Source of the DNA: Burkholderiales bacterium | Lineage (GTDB): Bacteria; Pseudomonadota; Gammaproteobacteria; Burkholderiales; Burkholderiaceae_C | Reading direction: 5' to 3' | DNA length: 64,000 nucleotides | Assembly (NCBI GenBank): GCA_028868825.1 | Contig: JAGWTU010000023.1 | Span: 1-64,000 of the forward strand | Shown here: piece after piece, positions 26,850-37,880 of the stretch | Numbering within the stretch: the first letter of the stretch is position 1 | Layout: every line of letters starts with the position of its first letter | Program-made: the position numbers and the translations under genes | Notes under the pieces: model-generated | What the model was told of the DNA's origin: nothing | The model's input: only the letters and a program-made list of their open reading frames with translations | The model's database searches: none

Positions 26850-27869
26850 CTAGCCGGCGCGGCGGCGGCGGCGCAGCTGCAGCGCCATCAGCGCCAGGCC
26901 GGCGGCAAGCAGGCCGGCCCGCGAGGGCTCGGGGACCGCGCTGATGAGGCCGTAGCCGATGACGTTGAAGGCCGTCAGTTCGGTGGCGCTCAGCGCCGGG
27001 TTGGTACCGGGCTGGCCGAAGGCGTCCTGCAACTGCGGCGCGTAGCCGGCCGGGATCGGGTTGCTCAGCCAGTCCGCGTAGTCGGCGCCGGCCGTCTGGT
27101 TGAAATAGCTCAGCACCGTTTGGCCGCCGTCGATCGAGAAATACGTCGTCGGACTCGTCGAGGCCGCGGTCGTGAAGCTGCGCACGCCGGCGGCCGAATA
27201 GCGGTAGAGATCGAGCGCGCCGATCGGGCTGCCGGAGAACCCCTGCCCGAGCATCGAGCCGGTGCCGCCGATGCCCAGCACCTCGTCGATCTCGTGCGTC
27301 GCCACCGACTGCAGGCCGTAGAAGCCCGGCAGGGCATTCGGCGGCGACGTGATCGAGGTGTTGAGCGAGACCACCGAGTCGTAGCTGTTGCCACCCACGG
27401 TCACCGCTGGCGCGGCGGCGAAGCCCAGGGCCCTGTTGTTGGCCGAGGTGAGGTAGACGTTCGTGCTGCCGTTGACCGGGTTGCCCGAGGTCGGGTCCGC
27501 CGGTGCCGCGCCCAGCGAAGCGAAGGCCGTGTGCTGGGCCGCCGTGGCACCGGCCGCGTTGTCGATGGCCTGCAGGGCGTTGTAGTACTGGAAGTAGGTT
27601 TGCCCGTAGATGGCGGTGTTGCTGGCGCCCAGGCCCGTGGTCATGCCCTGGAAGTAGATGTTGACCGTGATCGGCGTGGCGATGTCGGCTTCGAGCGCGG
27701 CGATCGCGGCATTGATCGCGCCCTCGATGGCACCGGCATTGGCGTTGCCGCTGATCGTCGTGTCGAAGGTCGGAACGATGGTGATGTTGGCGCGCGCCGT
27801 CGTCGCGCAGGCCAGCATGGCGGCGCAGGCGAGCATGGCGGGGGCCCAGCGGGTCAGGGGTCGGTTCAT
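26850..27869 (-). CDS. PEP-CTERM-anchored putative metalloprotease-like protein
   Basis: 339 residues from ATG 27869, with GAGGA ten bases upstream. A signal peptide (cleavage near ARA-N) starts the protein. A zinc-motif-like THEIDEVLGIGG sits near 190, where the second His of HExxH is Glu. The C-terminus VPEPSRAGLLAAGLALMALQ plus RRRRR is a PEP-CTERM sorting signal (motif, helix, basic tail), processed by exosortase in EPS-producing bacteria. No exosortase gene is in this window. Secreted or surface-retained; activity unproven. Confidence 0.8.
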   Translation of the reverse strand: MNRPLTRWAPAMLACAAMLACATTARANITIVPTFDTTISGNANAGAIEGAINAAIAALEADIATPITVNIYFQGMTTGLGASNTAIYGQTYFQYYNALQAIDNAAGATAAQHTAFASLGAAPADPTSGNPVNGSTNVYLTSANNRALGFAAAPAVTVGGNSYDSVVSLNTSITSPPNALPGFYGLQSVATHEIDEVLGIGGTGSMLGQGFSGSPIGALDLYRYSAAGVRSFTTAASTSPTTYFSIDGGQTVLSYFNQTAGADYADWLSNPIPAGYAPQLQDAFGQPGTNPALSATELTAFNVIGYGLISAVPEPSRAGLLAAGLALMALQLRRRRRAG

Positions 27870-28132
27870 GCGGGAGCTTCCTCGGGGTACTGATGCAGCG
27901 GTTGCGATACGGGCGCCGAGCGGCCGCGCCGAGGCGCGTGGCTGCCGCACTTGAACGGGCCGACAGGCACACATGCAAGGGCCGCGCCTACTTTCCGACA
28001 GTTACTTGCAGGCCACTGTCGAGCAATGGGTTTTGATTCAACCATGGTCCACGAGGCTCGGGCTGCCGACGCCGATGCGCTCCGACTGTTCAGTTTTCCG
28101 ACACTCGAAACCGATCGTCCGGCATCGCAGGA

Positions 28133-28876
28133 TCAGGCGCTGGCGCCATCGACGACCGCCTGCAGTCCGATCGGATCGGTGATGCGGATCTGCCGGTTGC
28201 GCACGAACAGCAGGCCCTCGGCCTGGAACTTCGAGAACGTGCGGCTCACGGTCTCCAGCGTCAGACCGAGGTAGCTGCCGATCTCCTCGCGCGTCATGCG
28301 CAGCACGACGGTGGAGGCCGAGAAACCGCGCGCGCGCAGCCGGAAGGTCAGGTTGAGCAGGAAGGCGGCGAGCCGTTCCTCGGCGTACATGCTGCCCAGC
28401 AGCAGCATCACGCCGTGATCGTGCACGATCTCGCGGCTGAGGATGCGATGGAACTGCTGCTGCAGGCCGACCACTTCGAGCGCGAGCGCCTCGAGTTCGG
28501 CGAACGGGATGACGCAGACCTGCGAATCCTCGAGCGCCACCGCGTCGACCTCGTGGCGGCGGGCGCCGATGCCATCGAGGCCCAGCAGTTCGCCGCCCAT
28601 CTGGAAGCCGACGACCTGGTCGCGTCCGTCCTTCGACGACAGCCGGGTCTTGAAGAAGCCGGTCCAGACGGCGTAGACCGAATCGAAGCGATCACCGGCC
28701 CGATACAAGGTCTCGCCGCGCGCGACCTTGCGCCGCGACGACACGAGACGGCGGTCGACATGGTCGAGCTCCGAGCGCGACAGACCCACCGGCAGGCAGA
28801 TCTCACGCAGGTTGCAGTTCGAACAGGCCACGCCGCACGTGGACTGGTGCACCGGGCGGAATATCGACTGATCCAT
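28133..28876 (-). CDS. fnr: FNR-type oxygen-sensing transcription regulator
   Basis: 247 residues. Four cysteines match the FNR [4Fe-4S] ligands: Cys18, Cys21, Cys27 (C-x2-C-x5-C) and Cys121, plus an extra Cys14. A cNMP-like beta-roll spans about 40-140. The C-terminal winged HTH carries TREEIGSYLGLTLETVSRTFS near 195-215, with the E..SR contacts expected for TTGAT half-sites. It probably controls genes under low oxygen. FNR-like dyads lie upstream of ccmB and hupS. Confidence 0.92.
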   Translation of the reverse strand: MDQSIFRPVHQSTCGVACSNCNLREICLPVGLSRSELDHVDRRLVSSRRKVARGETLYRAGDRFDSVYAVWTGFFKTRLSSKDGRDQVVGFQMGGELLGLDGIGARRHEVDAVALEDSQVCVIPFAELEALALEVVGLQQQFHRILSREIVHDHGVMLLLGSMYAEERLAAFLLNLTFRLRARGFSASTVVLRMTREEIGSYLGLTLETVSRTFSKFQAEGLLFVRNRQIRITDPIGLQAVVDGASA

Positions 28877-28952
28877 CTTCGTCGTCTGGCGGATTTCGGG
28901 GCGGTCAGGCTAATTGGCATGATATGCCCCATTTCCTGCGTCGCCCATGTGG

Positions 28953-30359
28953 TCAACCGAGGGCACCCTGCTTCAAATACAACGCCGTGGCCTGGGCCTG
29001 CGCCTCGCCGTTGCGGATGCAATCACCGACCGCGACGCCGCCGCCCCAGTTGGCGCAGAAGGCCAGTCCGGGCAGCGCCGTGGCCGCGGCGGCGGCGCGA
29101 GCGACGCGCTCGAGGTGACCGATCTCATACTGCGGTATTGCCCGTTCCCAGCGCGTCACCGCCTGCCATCGCGGCGCCGCCGCGGCACCGAGCAGGGCCC
29201 GGTGCTCGTCATGGACCAGGGCCGCGAGCGCGGCGTCATCCAGTTGCAGCAACTCGCCCTGGCGGCGGCCGCCGACGAAGCTCGTCAGCAGCGTGCCATC
29301 GGGGCCGGCGCGGCCGGCGTACATCGCGCTGGAGAACAGCACGCCGAGCAGGCGCCGGCTCTCCTTGCGCGGCACGAGGCAGCCGAAGCCGTCGAGCGCA
29401 TGGCCGACGGCGGCGCGGTCGTAGAGCGAGGCGACGCTGGCCACCGGCGCATAGGGGATGGCCCGCAGCGCGGCAGCGGCGTCGGGCGCCAACGGCGCCA
29501 GCAGCTCGGCGGCAGCAGCGGCCGGCGTCGCCAGCACGATCGCGCGCGCGCGCCAGGCGCGCGGCTCGTCGTCGCGCCGCGACTGCAGCGCCTGCAGTGT
29601 CCAGAAGCCATCGGCGTCGCGCCGGATCGATGTGACCCGCGCGCCCAGCACGAGGCCGGGCAAGCGGGCGGCGAGTGCATCGGTGAGCAGCTGCATGCCG
29701 CCGTCGAAAGAGAAGCTGCGCGCCGCGTTCTTCGCCGCCTCGCCGCTGCGCGCGCGCTCGCGCGCGCCGCGCACCTGGCCGACGATCAGGCTGCCCCAGC
29801 GCTGTTCGAGCGCGTGCAGCTTGGGGAACGCGGCGCGCACCGAGATGCGCTCCGGATCGCCCGCATAGACCCCGGCGACGAAGGGATCGATCGCGTAGTC
29901 GAGGAACTCGGCGCCGAGGCGTCGGCGCACGAAGGCCGCGATCGATTCATCGACAGCCGCGTCAGCGCGGCGGTGCAGCGGCTCGGCCGCCAGCGCCAGC
30001 TTGGCGCGCCACGAGAACAGCCGCGTGGCGAGGAAGGCCGCGGGCGTCGTCGGCAAGTCCTGCAGCCGCCCGCCGCGGACGATGTAGCGCCGCTCGGCCG
30101 CCGCCGAGGCGTAGACCCAGCGCGAGCGCAGGCCGATCTCGTCGACGAGGGCGCCGATCTGCGCATGCGTCTCGAGCGCGCTGTTGGGCCCCGTCTCGTA
30201 GAGCGCGCCGTCGGCGGCCGTGATGCTGCCGATGACGCCGCCGGCGCGCGGCGCCGCCTCGGCGACGCCGACCCGCCAGCCCAGGCGCTGCAATCGATGC
30301 GCGACGACGAGCCCGGAGATGCCGGCGCCGACGACGATGGCGTCGTGCAGATCGGTCAA
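28953..30359 (-). CDS. hemY: protoporphyrinogen oxidase, oxygen-dependent (HemY/HemG type)
   Basis: 468 residues, start TTG 30359. N-terminal FAD-binding dinucleotide motif IVVGAGISGLVVAHRL near 9-24, GGVIGSI and YETGPNSA near 55; C-terminal FCANWGGGVAVGDCI near 440 closes the FAD site. Catalyses protoporphyrinogen IX to protoporphyrin IX, the penultimate step of heme synthesis. The 83-base dispersed repeat ends 11 bases upstream of the start, so its 5' leader is made of that element. Confidence 0.9.
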   Translation of the reverse strand: MTDLHDAIVVGAGISGLVVAHRLQRLGWRVGVAEAAPRAGGVIGSITAADGALYETGPNSALETHAQIGALVDEIGLRSRWVYASAAAERRYIVRGGRLQDLPTTPAAFLATRLFSWRAKLALAAEPLHRRADAAVDESIAAFVRRRLGAEFLDYAIDPFVAGVYAGDPERISVRAAFPKLHALEQRWGSLIVGQVRGARERARSGEAAKNAARSFSFDGGMQLLTDALAARLPGLVLGARVTSIRRDADGFWTLQALQSRRDDEPRAWRARAIVLATPAAAAAELLAPLAPDAAAALRAIPYAPVASVASLYDRAAVGHALDGFGCLVPRKESRRLLGVLFSSAMYAGRAGPDGTLLTSFVGGRRQGELLQLDDAALAALVHDEHRALLGAAAAPRWQAVTRWERAIPQYEIGHLERVARAAAAATALPGLAFCANWGGGVAVGDCIRNGEAQAQATALYLKQGALG

Positions 30360-30370
30360 TGGGGTTCCAT

Positions 30371-30453
30371 TCAGTGCCCGCCGGGCCGCCCCAAGGGCAC
30401 TGACGCCCCCTCGGGGGGCAGCGAGCGAAGCGAGCGTGGGGGTTTCACTTCAG
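30371..30453. repeat. dispersed 83-base intergenic repeat, copy A
   Basis: Closely matches 53788-53870 on the same strand, with a few substitutions. Contains two hairpins: GTGCCC...GGGCAC at the left and GCCCCCTCGGGGGGC in the middle, then GCGAGCGAAGCGAGCG and GGGGGTTTCACTTCA. It overlaps the stop codon of the Fe-S protein gene and forms the leader of hemY. Similar elements are familiar in Burkholderiales genomes (from memory). Confidence 0.8.
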
Positions 30454-32453
30454 TTCGGCTCGAGCGCGTCGGCGACGAGTTCGGCGATGTCGCGTGCCTG
30501 CGCCTGCGACCCGGCGGCGGCCAGGCCGTCGGCCATCATCACGGCGCAATAGGGGCAGGCGGTGGCGATCAGCGAGGGCGAAAGCGGCAGCGCTTGCTCG
30601 ACGCGCAACTCGTTCATGCGCCGGCCCTGCGTCTCCTCGAGCCACATGCGGCCGCCGCCGGCGCCGCAGCACATCGCCTTTTCGCGGTGCAGGGGGAATT
30701 CGAGCGGCTGGTCGGCCACGAGGCGCGCGACGATGGCGCGCGGCGCGTCGAATTCGCCGTTGTGACGGCCGAGATAGCAGGGGTCGTGGAAGACGACGCG
30801 CTGCAATTCGCGCCGCACCTGGACGCGGCCTTCGCGCAGCAGCTCGGCGATCACCTGGCTGTGGTGGACGACCTCGTAATGGCCGCCGAAATCGCCGTAT
30901 TCGTTGCGCAAGGTGTTCAGCGCATGCGGGTCGCAGGTGACGATGCGCTTCGCACCGACGCCGTTGAGCCGCTCGACGAGCGACGTCGCGAGCTGCTGGA
31001 ACAGCATCTCGTTGCCGAGACGGCGCGCGCATTCGCCGGTCGAACCCTCGTCGGCGCCGAGCATGCCCATGCGCAGGCCGGCGGCGTTCATCACGGTGGC
31101 AAAGGCGCGCGCGATCTTCTGGCCGCGCGGATCGAAGGACGCCGCCGAGCCGACATAGAACAGATAGTCGAGCCCTTCGAGATCGGCGGCGCTGCGCACG
31201 ATCTTCAGCCGCGGCCCCTCGAGCCCGCGCGCCCAGTCGCCGCGCGTGCCGGCGTCGAGACCCCAGGCGTTGCCCTGCACCTCCCAGGCCTCGAACACCT
31301 TCTTGAGCTCGTGGGGGAATTCGCCGGCGATCATCACCTGGTGCTGGCGCATGCGGAAGAACTTGTCGAGATGCTCGAGCTCGATCGGGCAGGCCGCCTC
31401 GCAATAGCCGCAGCTCGTGCAGGCCCACAGCGTCTCGGGCGCGATGACCTCGCCGACCAGCGGCGGCAGATCGCCGCTGCCGGCGACGATGGCCGCGCGC
31501 TGCTCCAGCAGGTGGTGCTTGAGGCGGTCGTTGACGAATTTCAGCGACAGCGGCTTGCCGCTGAGATGCGCCGGACAGGCGTCCTTGCAGCGCCCGCATT
31601 CGGTGCAGGTGAAGACATCGAGGCCTTCCTTCCACGTCAGGTCACGCGCCGTCGCGGCGCCGGCCTGCATCTCCGACTCCTCGGTTGCGTTCATCAATTT
31701 ATCGATGTCGACCGCCGGCACCCGGTTGGCGGGCCGGCCGCGGCGGAAATACAGCGCCGGCAGCGCGGTGACGATGTGGAAATGCTCGCCCGCCGGCAAC
31801 CAGACGAGGAACGAGAAGACGAGCAGCATCTGCAGCGCGTAACTCAGGCCGGCGCCGAATCGCAGTTGCGCCGGATTCAGCACACCGAACGCCGCGGCGA
31901 TGGCCGAGCCGACGAAGGCGTGGTCGCGCTCGTCGGCGATCCCCGGATGGGCGTCGGCGAGCAGCGCAAAGCGGAAGCCGTCGAACGTGAAATCGGTCAC
32001 CATGATGCCGAGGATCAGCGACAGCACCAGCACCGCCTCGCCGTTCGGCTCGAGCCGCGACGGGCGCAGCACGAAGCGGCGCCAGAAGGCGTAGAGCACG
32101 GCCGCGACGACCGCGAGCTCGACGCCGTCCTTGAAGGCCGCGAAAGGTCCGCCGAAGGCCGGCGGAAAGGCCGCCGTCTCGACATAGCCGATGGCGATCA
32201 GTTGCAGCTTGCGCAGCAGCAACGAGCAGAAGCCCAGGAAGATCACCGCGTGCATCAGCCCGGCGCGCCATTCGCGCGTGACCATGCGCCGCTGCAGCAG
32301 CCCTTCGACGAGCACGTCGCGCCAGCGCTGCCCCGGGTGGTCGAAGCGAGGCTCCGGGCGCAGCGCGGCGACGATGGCCAGCTTGCGCCAGGCCAGCACG
32401 GCGAAGCCGGCGCAGGCCGCCAGCATCAGCAGGCTCAAGCCGATCGGGCTCAT
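30450..32453 (-). CDS. membrane Fe-S oxidoreductase, HdrD/GlpC-like with NarI-like domain
   Basis: 667 residues. The N-terminal ~280 residues hold about five membrane helices of NarI/b-type type. Two ferredoxin-like motifs follow: CTECGRCKDACP near 290 and CTSCGYCEAACP near 360. The C-terminal half has two CCG (Cys-rich) domains, with HDPCYLGRHNG and MCCGAGGGRMW, as in heterodisulfide reductase subunit D. It probably moves electrons between a cytoplasmic donor and the membrane quinone pool. It sits between hemY and the START-cNMP gene, next to the hydrogenase operon. Partner unknown. Confidence 0.85.
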   Translation of the reverse strand: MSPIGLSLLMLAACAGFAVLAWRKLAIVAALRPEPRFDHPGQRWRDVLVEGLLQRRMVTREWRAGLMHAVIFLGFCSLLLRKLQLIAIGYVETAAFPPAFGGPFAAFKDGVELAVVAAVLYAFWRRFVLRPSRLEPNGEAVLVLSLILGIMVTDFTFDGFRFALLADAHPGIADERDHAFVGSAIAAAFGVLNPAQLRFGAGLSYALQMLLVFSFLVWLPAGEHFHIVTALPALYFRRGRPANRVPAVDIDKLMNATEESEMQAGAATARDLTWKEGLDVFTCTECGRCKDACPAHLSGKPLSLKFVNDRLKHHLLEQRAAIVAGSGDLPPLVGEVIAPETLWACTSCGYCEAACPIELEHLDKFFRMRQHQVMIAGEFPHELKKVFEAWEVQGNAWGLDAGTRGDWARGLEGPRLKIVRSAADLEGLDYLFYVGSAASFDPRGQKIARAFATVMNAAGLRMGMLGADEGSTGECARRLGNEMLFQQLATSLVERLNGVGAKRIVTCDPHALNTLRNEYGDFGGHYEVVHHSQVIAELLREGRVQVRRELQRVVFHDPCYLGRHNGEFDAPRAIVARLVADQPLEFPLHREKAMCCGAGGGRMWLEETQGRRMNELRVEQALPLSPSLIATACPYCAVMMADGLAAAGSQAQARDIAELVADALEPN

Positions 32454-32468
32454 TGCGAGCGCCGCGAT

Positions 32469-33461
32469 TCAGTACCGGCCGTGCTGCTTGACGATGTAAT
32501 TCGTCAATTCCGAGGCCTGCATCGCCATGCGGCGCTGCATATCGTGGACGGCGCGGATGATCGAGCACATCACGCGGTAGAGCACGCGCGGGTTGCCGGT
32601 GATCAGGCTTTCGAGCTTGGCGCGCTCGAGCATCAGCAAGCGCGCGTCGCTGGCCGCCGTCAGCGTCGCGTAGCGCTGGCTGCCGTCGATGAAACCGAGT
32701 TCGTGGACGAAATCGCCGGCGCTCAGCGTGACGAGCTGGCTCTGCTCGGGCGTGCCCAGGCTCTTGACGAGCGCCAGCGAGCCTTCGACGATGACGAAGA
32801 GCCGAGAGTCGACCTGCCCCTCGCGCGCGATGACGTCGCCGCTGCGGTAGTGCTGCTCGGCGACGAGCGCGGCGAGCACACCGACCTCGTCGGCATCCAG
32901 ATCCTGCGCCAGCCGCGACGCGCGCACGGCCTCGATCAGCGTTGTCTTGTCCATCACGACCTCCGGTTCGATGGCCGCAGTCTGCGCCGACGCCGCCGCA
33001 ACGCCTTGCGCTGGGGCAAAAGACGGTGCCGCGCTCGTCAAGGTCGCGTCAGCGCGGCGCACGAAGGCGTCGAGCATCGAACCCGCGACATGGTCGACGG
33101 CGGTGCGCGCCAGACGGTCGAAGACGCCGTCGGCGACCTCGTACGAGAGGTCGAAATCGATGCGGCAGCCGGCATCGCCCAGCGGCGTGAGTTTCCAGTC
33201 GCCATGGAAATGCTTGAACGGCCCCTCGACCAGCCGCACGTGCAGCCAGTGCGGGCGCTGCTTCGGATTGCGCGTGCGAAACCCGAAGCGGAATTTCAGA
33301 TAACTGAATTCGATGCGCGCGGCGACCCAGTCGTCGCTGCGTTCGAGGATCGTCGCGCCGACGCACCAGGGCAGGAATTGCGGGTAATGCTCGGCCTGCT
33401 CGATGAGGTCGAACATCGCCGTGGCCGGATGCGCCACGAGCACCGAACGTCGGATCTCCAA
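32469..33461 (-). CDS. fusion of RatA/COQ10-like START domain and cNMP-binding domain
   Basis: About 330 residues. The N-terminal domain (LEIRRSVLVAHPATAMFDLIEQAEHYPQFLPWC) is a RatA/COQ10-type START domain, about 1-145. After a short Ala-rich linker, a cyclic-nucleotide-binding beta-roll follows from about 170 (GDVIAREGQVDSRLFVIVEGSLALVK and GDFVHELGFIDG). No HTH follows it. Start TTG 33461 preferred because AAGGA is eight bases upstream; ATG 33539 is an alternative without a site. A lipid/quinone-type ligand domain joined to a sensor domain is unusual. Confidence 0.75.
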   Translation of the reverse strand: MEIRRSVLVAHPATAMFDLIEQAEHYPQFLPWCVGATILERSDDWVAARIEFSYLKFRFGFRTRNPKQRPHWLHVRLVEGPFKHFHGDWKLTPLGDAGCRIDFDLSYEVADGVFDRLARTAVDHVAGSMLDAFVRRADATLTSAAPSFAPAQGVAAASAQTAAIEPEVVMDKTTLIEAVRASRLAQDLDADEVGVLAALVAEQHYRSGDVIAREGQVDSRLFVIVEGSLALVKSLGTPEQSQLVTLSAGDFVHELGFIDGSQRYATLTAASDARLLMLERAKLESLITGNPRVLYRVMCSIIRAVHDMQRRMAMQASELTNYIVKQHGRY

Positions 33462-33532
33462 ATGCGAATTCCTTGCAACGAGGGTCGGCGCGAGTGTACG
33501 GGTCGATCGCGATCGCGTCGCACCGACCCTGT

Positions 33533-33546
33533 TTGACATGGATCAG
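33533..33546. promoter_or_regulatory. FNR-like site in the hup promoter region
   Basis: TTGAC-ATGG-ATCAG matches the FNR consensus TTGAT-N4-ATCAA at 8 of 10 defined positions. It lies in the divergent region, about 91 bases before hupS. Weaker than the ccmB site. Confidence 0.3.
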
Positions 33547-33637
33547 TGACGAGCCGGGTGGCAGGCAGACACTGCGCGCTATTCCTCCGAATGGGTTTGG
33601 TCGGCCTTCGGAAAACCAACGATGAGGGGACCACGAG

Positions 33638-34723
33638 ATGACCGAAACCTTCTATGAAGTCATGCGGCGCCAGGGCATCACGCGGCGCAGCTACCTCAAG
33701 TTCTGCAGCCTGACGGCCGCCTCGCTGGGCCTGTCGCCGGCCTTCGTGCCGCGCATCGCGCATGCGCTGGAGACGAAACCGCGCACGCCGGTGCTCTGGC
33801 TGCACGGGCTGGAGTGCACCTGCTGCACCGAGTCGTTCATCCGCTCGGCGCACCCGCTGGCCAAGGACGTCATCCTGTCGATGGTCTCGCTCGACTACGA
33901 CGACACCATCATGGCCGCCGCCGGCACCCAGGCCGAGGCGGCGCTCGAACAGGTGATGAAGGAATACAAGGGCAACTACATCCTCGCCGTCGAAGGCAAT
34001 CCGCCGCTCGGCGAGGACGGCATGTACTGCATGCCGGGCGGCAAACCGTTCGTCGAGAAGGTCAAGCGCGTCGCGCAGGATGCGGCGGCCGTCATCGCCT
34101 GGGGTTCCTGCGCCTCCTGGGGCTGCGTGCAGGCCGCCAAGCCGAATCCGACGACCGCCGTGCCGATCGACAAGGTCATCACCGACAAGCCCATCGTGAA
34201 GGTGCCGGGCTGCCCGCCGATCGCCGAGGTGATGACCGCCGTCGTCACCTATTTCGCGACCTTCGGCCGTCTGCCCGAACTCGACCGCCAGGGCCGCCCG
34301 AAGATGTTCTACAGCCAGCGCATCCACGACAAGTGCTACCGCCGGCCGCATTTCGACGCCGGCCAGTTCGTCGAGCAATGGGACGACGAGGCCGCGCGCA
34401 AGGGCTATTGCCTCTACAAGATGGGCTGCAAGGGCCCGACGACCTACAACGCCTGCTCGACGACGCGCTGGAACGAGGGCACCTCGTTCCCGATCCAGTC
34501 GGGTCACGGCTGCATCGGCTGCTCGGAGGACGGCTTCTGGGACAAGGGCAGCTTCTACGAGCGGCTGACGACGATCAACGCCTTCGGCGTCGAAGCGAAC
34601 GCCGACAAGATCGGCCTCGTCGGCGCCGGCGTCGTCGGCGCCGCCGTCGTCGCCCACGCCGCGGCCAGCGCGATCCAGCGCGCCGCCGACAGCAAGAAGA
34701 ACACCGACCAGGTGGAGAACTGA
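33638..34723 (+). CDS. hupS: [NiFe] uptake hydrogenase small subunit, O2-tolerant group 1d type
   Basis: 361 residues. Tat signal TRRSYLKF at 15-22, cleavage after Ala43. Cys60, 62, 63, 158, 163 and 192 equal mature positions 17, 19, 20, 115, 120 and 149. These are the six ligands of the special proximal [4Fe-3S] cluster (CTCC and GSCASWGC), including the two extra cysteines that confer oxygen tolerance. Further Fe-S ligands include HDKCYR and [13 protein letters not shown]-terminal membrane helix anchors it. First gene of the hup operon; also named hoxK. Confidence 0.97.
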   Translation: MTETFYEVMRRQGITRRSYLKFCSLTAASLGLSPAFVPRIAHALETKPRTPVLWLHGLECTCCTESFIRSAHPLAKDVILSMVSLDYDDTIMAAAGTQAEAALEQVMKEYKGNYILAVEGNPPLGEDGMYCMPGGKPFVEKVKRVAQDAAAVIAWGSCASWGCVQAAKPNPTTAVPIDKVITDKPIVKVPGCPPIAEVMTAVVTYFATFGRLPELDRQGRPKMFYSQRIHDKCYRRPHFDAGQFVEQWDDEAARKGYCLYKMGCKGPTTYNACSTTRWNEGTSFPIQSGHGCIGCSEDGFWDKGSFYERLTTINAFGVEANADKIGLVGAGVVGAAVVAHAAASAIQRAADSKKNTDQVEN

Positions 34724-34724
34724 C

Positions 34725-36518
<1,794 letters not shown>

Positions 36519-36534
36519 CCCCCGGGAGACGACC

Positions 36535-37233
36535 ATGAGCAGCAGCACCACAAGTCGCATCGCGCCGACCTACGTCTGGGAGGTGCCGGTGCGCATCTGG
36601 CACTGGGTGATGGCGGCCTGCATGGTCGTCCTCGCCGTCACGGGCTACCTCATCGGCAGCCCGCCGCCGTCGATCGGCGGCGAGGCGAGCGAGCATTTCA
36701 TGTTCGGCTACATCCGCTTCGCGCATTTCGCCGCCGCCTACCTATTCGGCATCGTCTTCGTCTGGCGCGTCATCTGGGCCTTCTTCGGCAATCAGTATTC
36801 GCGCGAGATCTTCGTCACGCCGCTGAAGATGCTGACGGCGGATTTCTGGCGCGGCTTCATCGACCAGGTGCTGCATTACCTGTTCATCAAGCGTCATGTG
36901 CGGCCCTGGCTCGGCCACAACCCGCTGGCCGTCTCGGCGATGACCTTCATGTACGCGCTGGGCACGGTGTTCATGATCTGCACCGGCTTCGCGCTCTACG
37001 GCGAAGGCACCGGGCGCGGCAGCTGGGCCTTCAGCGCCTTCACCTCCTGGGTGATGCCGCTGCTGGGCTACAGCCAGAACGTGCACACGCTGCACCACCT
37101 GGGCATGTGGTACCTGGTGATGTTCACGATCGCCCACCTGTACATGGTGGTGCGCGAGGACATCTGCTCGGGCGAGACGGTGATCAGCACGATGATCAAC
37201 GGCTGGCGCGTCTCCAAGATCGCCAAGGAATGA
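36535..37233 (+). CDS. hupC: hydrogenase b-type cytochrome subunit
   Basis: 232 residues, four membrane helices. Conserved heme histidines lie in VRIWHWVMA (near 21) and RFAHFAAAYLFG (near 62), and in QNVHTLHHLGMWY near 182. Takes electrons from HupS to the quinone pool. The last four bases run into the hupD region. Confidence 0.96.
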   Translation: MSSSTTSRIAPTYVWEVPVRIWHWVMAACMVVLAVTGYLIGSPPPSIGGEASEHFMFGYIRFAHFAAAYLFGIVFVWRVIWAFFGNQYSREIFVTPLKMLTADFWRGFIDQVLHYLFIKRHVRPWLGHNPLAVSAMTFMYALGTVFMICTGFALYGEGTGRGSWAFSAFTSWVMPLLGYSQNVHTLHHLGMWYLVMFTIAHLYMVVREDICSGETVISTMINGWRVSKIAKE

Positions 37234-37238
37234 AGACG

Positions 37239-37880
37239 ATGAGCGCGCTGGTGCTCGGCATCGGCAACGTGCTGTGGGCCGACGAGGGTTACGGCGTGCG
37301 CGCGCTCGAAGCGCTCCACGCCGGCTGGCGACTGCCCGACGAGGTGGCCCTCATCGACGGCGGCACGCAGGGCATCTACCTGCTCGAGCATCTGTGCAGC
37401 GCCAGCCACGCCATCGTCTTCGACGCCATCGATTACGGCCTGCCGCCAGGCACCTTGCGCGTGTTCCGCGACGCCGAGGTGCCGGTGTGGACCGACCAGG
37501 CGATGAGCCTGCACCAGGCAACGTTCCAGGAACTGCTGGCGCTGGCGCATCTGCGCGACCGCTACCCGCAGCGCCTGACCGTCATCGGCGTGCAGCCGCA
37601 GACGCTCGACGACCTCGGCGGCAGCCTCAGCCGCGTCGTGCGCGAGCGCATCCCGCAGGCGGTCGAGATCGCCGTCGCCGAGCTCGCGTCCTGGGGCATC
37701 GTCGCGCGGCCGCGCGGGCACGAGCCGGCCGAGGCGCTGAGCCCGAGCGCGCTGGCGCTGGCCGATTACGAGGCCGGGCGCCCCGACGCCGAGGCGGCCT
37801 GCCGCATCGGCGATTCGCGCTTCCTCAATCCCGCGAAGCCCGTCGACCCCGTCGATGCCGCGCCGGCGAGGGGCGGCTGA
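37239..37880 (+). CDS. hupD: hydrogenase maturation endopeptidase HupD
   Basis: 213 residues from ATG 37239, chosen because AAGGA lies nine bases upstream; ATG 37230 is an alternative with no space for a site. Family motif LGIGNVLWADEGYGVR near 5-20 has the conserved Glu, and FDAIDYGLPPG the conserved Asp. It cuts the HupL C-terminal peptide. A longer than usual C-terminal tail (~30 residues) is seen. Overlaps hupF (TGATG). Confidence 0.94.
   Translation: MSALVLGIGNVLWADEGYGVRALEALHAGWRLPDEVALIDGGTQGIYLLEHLCSASHAIVFDAIDYGLPPGTLRVFRDAEVPVWTDQAMSLHQATFQELLALAHLRDRYPQRLTVIGVQPQTLDDLGGSLSRVVRERIPQAVEIAVAELASWGIVARPRGHEPAEALSPSALALADYEAGRPDAEAACRIGDSRFLNPAKPVDPVDAAPARGG

Noticed and set aside
28947..33536. 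A 1529-residue plus-strand open frame
   Set aside because: Antisense to fnr, hemY, the Fe-S protein and START-cNMP genes, all with clear motifs; Arg/His-rich translation typical of GC-rich shadow frames.
33551..33580. Sigma-54 type promoter (GG/GC) before hupS
   Set aside because: TGGCAGGC followed by CTGCGC does not give the required GG-N10-GC spacing with a good consensus.
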